NCBI GenBank assembly: GCA_030770545.1
Contig: CM061099.1
Coordinates: forward strand, 16,703,501 to 16,767,500
Direction: 5' to 3'
From: Macropodus opercularis
Taxonomy: Eukaryota; Chordata; Actinopteri; Anabantiformes; Osphronemidae
Length of the DNA: 64,000 bases
In this document: positions 51,801-64,000 of the stretch, piece after piece
Layout of the letters: the number at the start of each line of letters is the position of its first letter
Numbering within the stretch: the first letter of the stretch is position 1
Position numbers and translations under genes: made by a program
Notes under the pieces: generated by a model
Database searches by the model: none
Told to the model about the DNA's origin: nothing
What the model saw: only the letters and a program-made list of their open reading frames with translations

Positions 51801-53708
51801 CAGAGGTTTCCAAAGCACAAGGGTGTAATATTAAGAACAGATGAGTTGCTCTGTATGGGGGAGAGCGGAAGGAAGGCACTTGAGAATCTCCAATCAAAGG
51901 TTCCTTTCTGAAGCCTGTAAAGCGCTGCTGATTTTTTTTTTTTTTTTTTTGGAAGCTCTCTTCCCACTGGATCCATAAATAACATTCAAAGTATACTTGA
52001 CACATCTTATCTCTGTGACTTATTATAGAAAAAAAAAGTGCTTAAAGAGAGAAGCTTAAAGATAAACCACCAAGTTTAAAGGTTCTGATTTTGGATCCAC
52101 ATGAAACACATTTATTCCTTAATGTTTTTTCCTTGTTTTGCTTTTTTTAATATATTGTATTTGAACTAGTCTGGCTGTGCCTGACTAACACTCAGTGCTG
52201 TAATAATGATCTTCTCACGTTCACACATGTGGTCCACACGCACCAAAAACCTTACGACTGTGTGGTTTATTTGAGATAAATACATACAGTAAAATAAATA
52301 GCTGATGCTGCCCATTGAACTTTGAGTATTTATATCATCCTGAGGACACATATTCAATGTTTAATCTCGTTTAGCTTTTTATTATTTGGCCACAACTCAC
52401 CTTATGACAACAATGGAGGGAACGCTGCAGCCTCTAGGAGGCACTAGCATTGCCTTACTTCCTTAAGCTTGATTTATGCTTCTGCATATGTAAGCCTGAC
52501 TTGCACAATGTATTCACACAATGTGGCAACAACAACCACAGTAGTAAATTAACAAAAACCCACCCCAATGGTAAAGGGAGGCGACACAGACCCACGCCAT
52601 CGCAGATGAAGTGTATAAATGCTCACAACAGCAAAGGTCACGTGCGCATGCTACGGCGTAGGCTCTGCATTTCATCGACGAAGAAGTATAAGTCAGGTTT
52701 TAGTCCTCTTTCAGAGCTGAGTTGTTGTTTTACGAACCACTTTACCTTGTGTGGATCACATTTTATTGGCTCATCCACAACAAACCCCTAAAAGTAAAGT
52801 CCTTTACATTATTTGAAAGTGGTAAAAAGTCTTGTCTTTAGCCTGATTTTAAAACAAGCTTATCAATTAAATCAATTAAATAACTGGCGAGAACTGGCTC
52901 TTGAATATGCAGTGCCACTAACCTTGAGGCGTCATAGTGTGTGTGTGTGTCAGCTTGTCATTTGGCTGTTTTGTTTACAGCCTCTTCACTCTTTGGATTT
53001 TACATCTCATTATTTCAGAATGTGTAAAAAAATGATTAGATGGTGATCTGACACTGTTGTCATCATGACCTGTTTTCGCTGCTGCCCCCATGCGGCCAAA
53101 GCAATCAGCTATTGCGGGGTTCAATTAAAACGTCATGACGCCGTGTCACGTTCGCGGTTCGATTTAACGTACAATACGCTTTGGTGTTAGAGAAACTGTT
53201 CTGTGCTGCAGTCTGACAGCTGAAGCAGGGTGACAGCAGGACTGGAGCTGAAGATAAAAGCTGCTATGCTGAAAGCTTGTAGATAACGACAACAGTGGCC
53301 ATGAACCAGCAAGCTGTGACTATAGTGTTGACAGGTCATCCAACAGGCAGTTCTCACACTTCGCACACTCCTAACTGCTCATGCGCGATTGTTGAGCACA
53401 AGTAGAGTGTGATTCCGCCAAGCTTTATGTACACAACTAGAAATGTCATCATATGCTCAATCCAGTCCAACAGCAGTACTTCAAATCAAGCTGACTACAG
53501 GGTCAAAGCTAACAGAGCAGTCCTAGTCCTGATCAGTTACTCCTGCTGACCCAGGATGTCATATCATGAATTTCCTGCATAACATAAAGTTGGATTTCAT
53601 CTGACGGCACAAGGGGAACCATAACCGTAAAGTCTCCAGGCTGGCTGTTCAGCGGCCACTCTGTGTCACATCACATGCGGGCAACTGCTGACTAATGTGA
53701 CAGTATAA

Positions 53709-53737
53709 CCCCCCCCCCCACACACACACACACACAC
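53709..53737 (+). repeat. C11 run plus (CA)n microsatellite
   Basis: C11 followed directly by about nine CA units. Confidence 0.95.
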
Positions 53738-56700
53738 TCACCTCAGTAGAGCTGTTGGAGTCAGTAGAATGGGACATATGCAGATGCTTTTCTGTTGGCA
53801 TGCAATTTTTATGCATCTTCAGCAAACAGCCTGTGCTTTTATTAAACACGTCTGCAAGTAGCTCATTGGATGACTTATATTTGCGGATGGTAATGGTCGT
53901 AAACACAAATGTAATGAATGCTGAATATGAAAACTGACTGAGAGCTTTCGTTATTACAGTGTGAAATGTCTCTCCGCCACAAAAGTCCGATTTATTCCTG
54001 CTATAACATTAAAGAGCTGTTTTGGCTTGATTATACTGCACATTTGTCCTGTTTCCCAGGAGTACAATGCAATAATGTTCAAAATAGGTCAGCTCAAGAT
54101 TAATACTTGAATTGGTTCACCCATAAATTTAGTCTATGGAGTTGTTTTACAAGGGTAAAAAGGAAACCAAGGATTCAACCTCATGGTGTCTTTTGCTCCA
54201 TGGATATCATACAATTGGAGAACATTTTACCACAAGAGCAGCAGGTTGTGACCTTTAGTTTTACAAAAAAAAAAATATGGTTGTGATGGAGTCTGTGCTT
54301 ACAGGGAAAATTCGCGCAATCATAGTTTTTATTTTTTTTCATTTCACACAAACAGAATTTAAAATGATTCACATTTGCATTTTATAAGATACAGGAAACA
54401 TTGGCTGCAGTCTCTCAGAAGCAATGGTACATTTGGATGTCGAATGCCAGAAATATGACTGTGTTAGGAGAAGGCTGAGGACAGCTGTCAGCAGTGACAG
54501 CATGGATGCATTATGGGAGCTTTAATACTAGACTAAAACATGGCAGCCACTCACTTGACTGGAAACTGCTCTTCTGGTGCATAAACCAGTTTTCTGGCTT
54601 CTGGGTTTGCTTTTCGCATTGTGTGGCCCACTGCACATTCCCACTATCTCCAATCCATATAACGTGCCCACAAGCGTCATGTCACCAGAATGAAAGATAA
54701 ACACACTGTGCTGTGTGTCTATTGAAATACATTTACTATCTTATGTGACTAGTTGGTGTGTTTTAGTGTCTATAAACAAACTATAGAACAACATGAGCTC
54801 TGAACACTATATATGGCAAAGAAAGGAAATGTAGTTGAACTAGTTCTTAAATTTTTTAAATAAGAAGTGTCAGGTCAGAAAGGTCTCATTCATCCAAAAA
54901 TTAGCTCTGTCTCTCTCTCTCTCTTTCCCCTGGGAGTCTTGGTGGACTTCTCTTAGCGCAGTTAATCCAGAATCATACATGAGGTGGTAAATGCTTCGAT
55001 TTAAATGCGAGAATGATGGGCTACGCAGGGATTATTGTGTGCGTGATCAAGGGCAAAAACAAACAGCCTGATTGCAGCAGCCAAGCCAGTCACTGAAGCA
55101 GTGCATCCAGCAAAGGGGTTCACTGAGGGATAACTCAATATAGACGGAAACAAGGCAATGGTCTGTGTAAGTAACGTTAGGAGCTAATCGGAAACCAGCC
55201 CCTTCTAATTAGCCATTACCAAAATAACAGGCTGAGGTCATAGTTATTGCTTTCCCTTATGTGTAACAGTGGTCGAGGTTTAACTCAGTTAAAATGGACT
55301 ATTTATAGTGTCTCTGTGTTGAATGCAGCTTTTATCAAAACAGATGTCTGTTTAGTTTGGTGACTGCAGTTGAATAATGATCAAGTGATTACAACATGCA
55401 ATTTCTTTTAATAGACTTTTTTTTGTTTAGGTGTTATTACACATCCTTTACACCCCCTTACTTTCCTACTTGCGATGCCTCAGAGGCAAATACCTCAATT
55501 CCACTTGGTCCAGAGGAGTGTTTGCCTGCCAACGCTGCTGCTGCTCTACCTGGCCAGATCAGATGGGAATGGAGATAACATGTCTGCCTATGTTCGCAGC
55601 GGTGTGAAAACAAACACGTCTCCACGTCACCTTCCTGTAAATGCTGTCCAAAAAAACAAAACAAAAAAAGGGCCCCTCTTTTATTTGGCTATTTTAGATG
55701 TAGGCCGCTTTGCTGTGGATCACGGTGGGAGATAAATCTCGCAAAGGAAACTAGTGTGTGGGCTCGACCGAAATAACACACCAGGGCTTTGGTTTAAATA
55801 TATTCTGTAGAAGAAAAAAAACATGTTAATTCTTTGTCAGAAAACACAAGTATCCAATTTAGTATTCCAGTTCCTGACCTACTTATTACGCACAAATGAG
55901 CACGGCTTGAATAACTTCAGTGTTTTGTAGGAGAATATGAAAATGTTAACCTTGAGGCTGTCCTGGACTGTGTCTGTACATATTGCAGATGTCTTTTTCC
56001 GGTTGTAATTACAATAATAGTGAGTAAATATGGCATGTACAAAGAGATAAGCAAACAAATGACAAATAAGGCCTTGGGAGAAATAAAAACACATGAATGG
56101 CAAAACAACTGGGACAGAAAAAATGAAAGTAAAGCAGGATTAAATGGGTCAAATTCCCAACACAGTAAAATAAGTCTATTATAAGTCTATGCTTATTTTT
56201 TTGCCAGGTGGTCTAATATGCACAAATTACTTTGATATAAAATCAGGAGCTAAACTTTAATTCAAGAGAATCTCAACATAAAAACAAACTATAACATTTT
56301 CTCAGGTTTAGGGCAACTCCTCCTCTTTACATGTTGGCCTTGAGAGCTGACTAATTACAACTTTTATCAGTCACAGCTGCAAAAGTAGCCATAGGAGTCA
56401 GTGACCTCCACCCGTCCAGGAGCAGGATGATTATGTCATCGCGTGGCGACGGCGTGGCTTCTCCGTCCTCAAGACAAGTACACACAAGTCAGCATGCGAG
56501 ACACATGCAAAAGGCTGTATAAAGGATCTATAAGCTACGGCATTTGCATAAAACAAATTGTGTTGTGTTTAATTTTATTTAATAAAACACATCAACCACA
56601 AGTGCCCCCCCCCCTGAAGATCCACTGTAATAGATGATGTGGAGGAAGACCACCCCCTCTGCTTTATAGGGTGCTTTGACCCCTTCATCATCCATTACAA

Positions 56701-56759
56701 CCTCCTCTGGTTTATTAAAAACATATTTGCACTTTGTTTGCAACTTATTTCTTGCACTG

Positions 56760-56995
56760 TAATGGTTGCTTTTTTTGATTGTTTATACAAACAAACCAAA
56801 AAAGAAACAAGTACAATAAAAAAGAAACGATACAAGCAGAAAAAGTACAGGTACAAACCAGGTAACTCCATGTGTTTAACATGTGTTGTTGACGGCCTGA
56901 CAAGGGTGATGAATGGCTGCCAGGTCTTATCAAACCTTTCTGTGGGGCCTCTCAGTTGAACCTGTTCTACCTCTAAGGACTGCATGTGGGAGAGT
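56760..56995 (-). mobile_element. 5'-truncated L1-like LINE, 3' end
   Basis: On the minus strand, the frame at about 56980-56900 reads LEVEQVQLRGPTERFDKTWQ followed by PFI. This resembles the C-terminal end of ORF2 in fish L1-type retrotransposons (an EKIR..LRG.TE.F...WQPF pattern). In-frame stops upstream and the absence of reverse transcriptase motifs show that only the extreme 3' end remains. Downstream the element becomes A/T-rich and its end is unclear, so both borders are approximate. Confidence 0.5.
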
Positions 56996-59900
56996 CATGT
57001 GTTATTGGTCCACTTTAAAAGAGTGTAAAGCAACAACTACTGCAACATTTACAAACTATCGTACAATTCAAACTTACCCACAACGGCCAGACATTGCTCA
57101 AAACATGATTGGACGCTCGAATATGTTTTTAGTAAACGCTGGAAGTTTGAAATATGAGACAATATTAGAGAAGTGCCTGGCAAAAAAAAAAAAAAAATGT
57201 GATTATGAGTTCACTGCCTCGTGAGTATGAGATGAGAACATAATTACAAGCAATACATCTCACACGAAAACAAGTATTATAGTGTCTTTTGTGACCTGTC
57301 ATATTCTGTGACCTGAGGGATTTCAGCTGGATAAGCAGTTTTTTTTTAATGACAATTGATGTATGCTCTATTTTGATAACTGTTTATTACAAGATCACGT
57401 AACCATGAGAAAAGATTGGATGATTACAACATAGATCCTGATCATATAATTATTTGAAAACAATGATGTCATCATAAAATGTTTACTTGTAATTACAGGA
57501 TGAGCTACTGTATATGTCATAATCCTGTAATTTCTTAATTGAGGCCTTGCATTTGTTTTCTTTTGGAAATGCATCATGTTTCTGGAGTTTTATCATTTTT
57601 CTGTATAATATTCAGTGTCTCCACCTCCACATGATGTTAAAAAAAATGATAATGTCACAGATTTTCCTCTTCGGAATCAATATAGAAAATACAAAAGACT
57701 ATCTATGAACCGGTTAAATGCTGGGCTCAGTTAAAGCAGAACAAACACCGCTCACACAATCCATCAGCATTTTATTAGTAACAGCAGCTTGAGTATACGG
57801 GCGCTTATAAAAACCAGACTGTGTGCTGAACTAAATCCATAGCACATTATTCATAGCACTGTGGTGTATATGACACATTTCAGCCACACCTCGCTGGCTT
57901 TGTTTTCCAAATCAGATGTATGAGTATATAATGAGCAAGATAATCATCATTTAGGAAACAATCTCTCCACGCTTTGCAATTTTCTGCATTTGGAGTGTGT
58001 GAAATTAAAGTTCCATCTGACTTCTTTCCGTATTTTTGAAGACATTCATATTCATGATCTTGACATGTTATCAGTGTTTTTTTTTTATCAGTCTATAATA
58101 CAAATCAAAATAAACTGGTTGATTCTTAGTGTCTGGAAACGAGCAGAGATGAGTCCTCTGGTTTGTGTGAACTGTCCATCTGGTTGCCCCCTGTTGCCCT
58201 CCAGGTCAAATGTTGACACTGCAGCAAGTCCAAATCAGTGATCTTCAAGGAAGTCTAAATAAAGCATTGTGTTGTAATCCTTTCATGCCAAGTATAATAA
58301 AGCACAGAGGCTGCATCCACAGTCCTCACACCAGATGGGGCTTAAATGGTTTGCATATCCTGCCACTTTTATCTGGACGTTCTCCAGCGCAGCTTTAAGT
58401 TGGCTCATGATGTCATGCGTCTTTAGTGTTGCGGTCAGACAGGCTTTTTTTTGTTGCTGTTGTCATAAAGCGAATATCTTTGCTCGTGAGAACCACAACA
58501 GAGGTTTGAATTTGACGTAAAACAAGTTTTTACAAAGTGGAACAGCTTCTCATTCCTACTTACAAATCTGCCCAAATCAAATAGAGATCCTTATGCTGTA
58601 CTGAAAAATGTGTAGCACATGTAATGTTTCTGGGCTGCAAATTTCTTTAATTTAATTTCATACAATACTAAAATGTCCCAGTTCATTCAAAGTATAGATT
58701 GAAATGTTTTCAGGTGTAGTTCAGGATAATTTCCTTCTTCATTCTGCAGCCATAGGATAAATTAAGATGAAATCTGGTCCAGACAAATAGTAAATGTACT
58801 CTTAAACACTGTAGTTATTCTTAGAACATGTATTAGGTAAAAAAAAAACAACCCTCATTTGTCAAATATAATTGTTAATCGTACACTTCAAATGCTTCAG
58901 CGGTGCTTTGAGTTTCGTTATAATTAATGAGTTTTCACATGCCAGCGCACTAAAGCAGATGTTGAGGATCTGGGGGTCGAGCCCCTCTAAAGGGTCACCA
59001 GATAAATCTGAGATGTCATTAGATGATTAATGGTTAAGAAAGGGAAAATCTCATTGACGTTTTTGAGCAAATGTGCATCATTTGAACGATGGCTCAAATT
59101 AACCTTCGACAAAAAGTGGAACTTATGTTTTGACTAGTTGCATTTCTTACTTCATTGTAAGGATGTTTGTTTTCTTGCAGCTGTGTTATCATGATCATTC
59201 ACGTGATTTGGATGCACCCAGAAACTGATCACAGATCAGAGACTCCTGCACTGATCTCAGATCCTAAACAAAATATGCCTCAGAAAGACATCGGTTCCAT
59301 ATTAAGGTGTTTTATCCTCGCTTTAATAGGAGCAATAAGAAACTGAAAAGTTAACTGGAACAACACCTGATAACAAACAGTGGTTAACCTTTCTACAGCC
59401 AGTGTGAAATACTGTTGGACAGTTCTAGCTCCAGCTCTAAAGATAAACTGTAGCTAACTATTATGTTAAAAATAACTGTTACACTTAGTGTCTGCCAAGC
59501 TTTTGTGTGTGTGATTGTTGGAATATGCTTTTAGCGTAAAAGCTCAGAAGTAAAAAGTTTCACATCACAAAAGGAGTCAGCCAGAACAAACTCAAGCACA
59601 CAAATGACACAGTCGCCAAAGCATATCTAATAAAATGATCACTCTACCACAAGTTCTCCAGTGTTGCTTCATCAGGAAAATCACTCATATGCTTCATAGA
59701 CTGAAACCCCCCCCCCATTCAGATAGGGATCTATTAATAACCAATGAACTAAGCAAAAGTATACATGATAGCACACATTTAAAGCAAACAAAGCGAGAGA
59801 TCATATAATGAATGTGTCATTGCTGCCAGCACTAAAAGAACACATTTCCAGTAAATTCAGGTCTGTGGCTTTGGCTTTTCTCTGCAGGGAAAGTTCAGCT

Positions 59901-61348
59901 CAGCTCAGGTACCTGCTGGATGCAAATCAGTTTTAGTTTAACGTGGTGGAATCCTAATTAGGACATTATTATTTTTCACATATCCAGGGACGGATGAGAC
60001 TTTAATAATAGTAAATTGATGCATGTTGACCGTGCCTGGAGACAACAAATGCAAATTTAAAGGTTATACTATATGTTATGAGACAACAATGTATCTTATA
60101 GTAAAGAAAGTTTTAAAAAATAAAATAAAACTTATTTTTAATACTACAGGTCAAATTTAATGTCTGATGATTACCTGCTTGTACAGTTTTTTCAATCCTA
60201 CATCAAATCTTGAAGGAGGAATCAAAGAGAAAAGCGAGACTCTTGTAAAGCCATATTGTTCCTCCACATACTGTAGATGCTGCCCTGCAATTAGTTTGAG
60301 ATTTGGCAGTAGCACGCTTGAGTGCACCCCCCCACCCCTTCTTTAATGTACTCGTACGCTGAAACCACTTCAGCGCTGAACCACACGAGGACGTGCAGGA
60401 AAGATGTGGATTCCCCTGCGGTCACGGCTTCATCATTAACCTTCTGGAACGGCACCAGCAACAACTGGATCCTGCCCCGTCTGTCCGCCGTTGCCTGGTG
60501 ATGGGTAATCAGCGACACAAAACAGACACGCAAATCAATAATGGCTGGTCCCAGATGGACCGTCTCTGCTTTTCCCCGAGATGCTTTCCAACCATGAAGT
60601 GTTTTGAATGAGCTGGTTTGGGAATTAATTAATAAATAAAAGAGTAACGGAGTTCAAGGGTTCAAGAGGTTAAACATTTGCAAGCGTTTTGGTTCTGGCG
60701 ACGACGGGAACTTATGTTAACACAATCAATTAGATTGGAAGTGTTTAGAGCGTTCCAAAATGTGATTTTTATTTTTTTTTTGTGCAGAAACGACTTGTTT
60801 ATGTGTAGCTTCCTCTGGAGCGTCTGAAGTGTCTCTCAGATGTACCCAGGGTTAACCAGACTGGTGAAAGCGCCAAAACCTCCGACCCGAGAGTTTGTAA
60901 ACTATCCCAACCACACGTGTGTAGCTGGGTATCTGCTGCTGAAATGTAGGCCCTGTCATGTGCTGAGCCCCAGGGTGATAGTATAATTAAAAAGGGCCCT
61001 GATGAACACATGACATTGGTTCAAAATATTGTCCACAAATCCCCTAGAAAAATATACAGAACAGATACAAACTGCCAGTTTTTTTGCTCCGCGTGCCACA
61101 TGTGTTAGGTTCTGACTGAAGCAACCGGCAGAGAGCAAAACGGGATGCGGGGGCTCCCAGGGCCGTTCGCTGTGTGACACATGTGTTCCATTACCGTTCG
61201 TTTTCAAACATTTCTTCAGGACTTGTGGCTTCACAGTCTGCTCGAGGAAGAGGATTAGGCCCTCCTGAAATTGATTTATTTCTGCACCCTAACTGTTTAT
61301 TAAATATAATTGACCATCAAAGTTGTCAGAGTGGAGAAGGAGGAGGGA

Positions 61349-61368
61349 GGGGGGGGGGGGGGGGGGGG
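61349..61368 (+). repeat. Poly-G tract (20 nt)
   Basis: Uninterrupted G20 preceded by GGAGGAGGGAGG; strongest G-quadruplex candidate in the window. Confidence 0.95.
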
Positions 61369-61896
61369 TGCTGGAAGTACCGCAAAAAGGGAGCTTTCGT
61401 TGCAAAGCTATTTATCTAAAGAATGTCTTAGTTAGAGGCCAGACTGGGAGGCAGAATATAGGTCATATTTCAACCACTAATACTACCACACTTGGAGGCT
61501 GCAGGACTCATTAGAGCCAAAATCATAATACGCGTGATAAGTTAAAGAAAATACATCTACTCTGAAATGAGCAGAGGGAGAAACTGGCATGAGATACTGT
61601 ACCTATACCTATAAAACTACTCAGGCAAGTAGTACTTGAGAAAATGTATTGCATTACCATCACGTTTTCTTTGGCCGTGTCTCTGCCTTAAGCAGATACA
61701 AGTCTGGTGTAGTTCTACGCCTGTGAAAAGCAAAATGATCCTTATTTCACTTCTGTGTTAGAAGGTGACAGTTAAAAGTCAATACTCCTTTATCTCTCAA
61801 AGGCAAAGCGATAACAGCTGTGAAACATTTAATTCCTATGATATCACAGATTCCTATCTTCCCCTCACTTTCAGCGTATGATTGTCAAAACACTGC

Positions 61897-61932
61897 TATT
61901 ATTATTTTATTATTATTATTTTATTTTATTAA
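61897..61932 (+). repeat. (TTA)n-like AT-rich repeat
   Basis: Imperfect ATT/TTA units with TTTTA interruptions. Confidence 0.85.
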
Positions 61933-62060
61933 CTAAATACGGCGTTGGAACTGGCGGATGAGCTCAACAAAAGAACAAGCGTGTAATTCAATGTTAACTG
62001 TTGCAATTCTCTTAAAATGTATATTCACTGTTTTTAACCCTCCTGATTCCGAAGAGATCA

Positions 62061-62222
62061 AAAAACGCACAAGGGTTGGATAAAACAGCCGCAGACTGAC
62101 GATAAATCACAACACGCTAGGTGAACGGTTGGATGAACTTGTTCATCAGAAGACCCACATGTGTTCATTGCTTGGATGTAACAGCCACGAAGGCTGTTTT
62201 ATCCAACCCCTGTGTGTGTTTT
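62061..62222. mobile_element. 162-bp inverted-repeat element (MITE-like)
   Basis: The left arm (62061-62090) and the reverse complement of the right arm (62192-62222) share a 20-base block, GGGTTGGATAAAACAGCC plus adjoining matches, extending to about 30 bp with one indel and few mismatches. About 100 bp of unrelated sequence lies between. This looks like a small DNA element with terminal repeats or a folded-back repeat. The target duplication is not clear, so class is unknown. Confidence 0.55.
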
Positions 62223-64000
62223 AGAGCTTTGAGCTAGTTTACAGTGGGTTCGCTTCGACCCCTTCGAAGGCTGCTAGTCTGAAGAGTTTGGGATATTTGA
62301 ATTGTATAAACACTAAAGCTTCGGCGGCATTTCATCTATGTTTTCTGACCTGAAATGACACAATGCATCTAAAAGTTGGAGGTGCTATAAATGATGTGAA
62401 ATTTCGTTGCTTGCAACGCTTGTTTTCTCTTTAGTGCGTCCCTATCTCTCAACTGAAGCATGCAGTGCGGCTGAAAAATGAAACGACGAGGCACGGCCGT
62501 CTTTAAGTGACTGTGGTCCATTAGCGATACCTTCCCAGCCTTGCAAGTAAGGTCTCTTAAATGTTGGTGCCCGTCTGATTGATGAAAGCTAATGTGTGTT
62601 TGGGTCACATTAACGGATGTAGTGTGTAGCTACAGAAAGGCAGCACTGTTTAAATGACACAGGTATCATTAGCTAGAAATAGCAGCAGTGAAAGTGATGA
62701 ATTAAACATTTATGTTTTTGATGTTTCGGTGCCCAGTCTTGGCTCCTTTTTTTTTTTTTTAAGGTATTGATTTCTGTAGGTAAAGGAGTCTCAGCAGTAA
62801 CTATGTGCCCCAGTCGTGCCCAGTACTTAATTGGTGATGTGGGCTTTGAGGTGGTACCGGTGTTTAAGGTGACCTTGTTTTTTTTTTTCGAACTTGGTTT
62901 GTGAAAAGTCATAAATTGAGTAAAAGTAAAGCTAGATTGCTCTTTGAAAGTCTTTCAGTCTCACTTTCTCCATCCTCGCTCAGCGCGACTTGAACCGTGT
63001 TAGGTTTTTCACTCTCTCTAAAGTGTCAGGAGCGTCTAGGTTGCCTGTGCCTTTGAGTAGCAAGTATGTCACTTTGGTACCAATTATCTGCTTTAAAGGC
63101 CACGTTACCGAGCAGACAGGATATCTTTTAGATCTCTTGGACGCTCTGGCGTGGTCAAAATGAGCTGTTACCCTGACATTGACGTTCAGCTGATGAACAC
63201 CAGTGGGAATGTAAATTTTGTTGACAGCAGGGGGGGTAATCTGCATGATGTATCCTAATCCATCATCATTAGAGTTTGCTGGGTTTTTTTTTTTCACCTT
63301 TTTAGTCGTCAGCATCCGCCCCTGACGTCGACACAGTAGCAAACTGAAACTGTAATGATCTGTATCATTGATGAAAGCTCCCCACATAACTGAGCTGCAA
63401 GCGATTTCGCAGAACACTGGCTCTCATTTGCAACATCTGGAACGACTGCAGAATACGTAAACAACGAGCTCAGGCGGGGGGTTTGGGGCGCTATCATCGC
63501 GAGCAGTTTAAAGGAGAGCGGAGCGGTTAGAGGCAGAGTTAGACAAGGGTTTACAAGATGGAATGTAAACAGGACCTGACGGATTGGGTCAGTAAAACTC
63601 TCTGTTGCCACGAGGAAGTCTGTATAAGCACTGCAAGACCCCTGCTAACAGGCCCAGATTAGGAGGAAATGAGATCCCATCTCTGGAGGGAGCATTCTTC
63701 TGCTCGCGCTGTGCTCTTCCAGTGTATCAAAGTCACATCTGAGGCTTTCCCCCATTGCTTTTCTCTGCTGACGCCCTGACCTGTTGCCTCGCACGCTGCC
63801 AGGTTCTTTAAGAAGACGGGTGATGTAGAAGCGATGTTCAGAGGATTCTTCGCTGTCGTTTCAAAGCACCGCTCAGTTTGTAGCAACCGGGAGATTTAAT
63901 TAAAACAAGAGTCCGGAGACATTTGAGCCTCTTGTCGAGTTGGATGATGGGAGATATCGATTTGTATTTTCAAGTTAATGTTAATATTTTAGATTCATCT

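Larger units (their letters stand above)
45497..64000. other. 5' flank of pdzrn3 and intergenic DNA
   Basis: No coding exon is supportable here. In human the neighbour on this side is CNTN3, but no immunoglobulin or fibronectin-type exon was recognised. The stretch holds a perfect hairpin near the presumed promoter, an L1-like 3' end, a 162-bp inverted-repeat element, a TATA-led Ser/Ala-rich open region at 50.5-51.0 kb and several microsatellites. The rest is AT-rich sequence in which I see nothing. Any 5' untranslated exon of pdzrn3 could lie here unnoticed. Confidence 0.7.

Noticed and set aside
62980..63417. 145-codon minus-strand frame
   Set aside because: Poly-Lys from a T run, no recognised family, no supporting context.

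Overview
This is vertebrate nuclear DNA, most likely from a teleost fish. Three exons with consensus GT/AG splice sites are separated by kilobases of non-coding sequence. The background is rich in CA/GT and other microsatellites, a tRNA-derived SINE and a short hAT-like element, and there is no prokaryotic gene organisation. The short first introns (about 4.3 and 1.3 kb) fit a compact fish genome better than a mammalian one. Genus cannot be read from the sequence.

The only gene I can support is the 5' part of a PDZRN3-type E3 ubiquitin ligase (PDZ domain-containing RING finger protein 3, also called LNX3/SEMCAP3) on the minus strand. Exon 1 (45496 down to 44783) has the start codon, the RING finger, the TRAF-like zinc fingers and a coiled-coil segment. 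Exon 2 (40453-40367) and exon 3 (39098-38991) encode the first half of PDZ domain 1. All three junctions are phase 0, so the parts join into one 303-codon open frame. Exon 4, which should finish PDZ1, was not found. Positions 1-38990 are therefore read as part of one very large intron 3, and the rest of the gene should lie beyond position 1.

Layout: 1-38990 is partial intron 3. It holds microsatellites, CpG-dense blocks, a SINE, a hAT-type element and a striking retinoid-type DR5 triple repeat near exon 3. 38991-45496 holds exons 3, 2 and 1 with introns 2 and 1. 45497-64000 is 5' flank or intergenic sequence with a hairpin near the promoter, an L1-like 3' end, an inverted-repeat element and simple repeats. 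Most other open frames in the window are chance or antisense frames.

No novel multi-gene system is visible. The most interesting signals are regulatory: three perfect AGGTCA half-sites spaced as DR5 on the gene's coding strand, followed within 200 bp by a CRE-like site and a TATA/MEF2-type palindrome, all just inside intron 3. Isolated CpG-dense islets inside introns could mark alternative promoters. All of these are motif readings without conservation or expression data.
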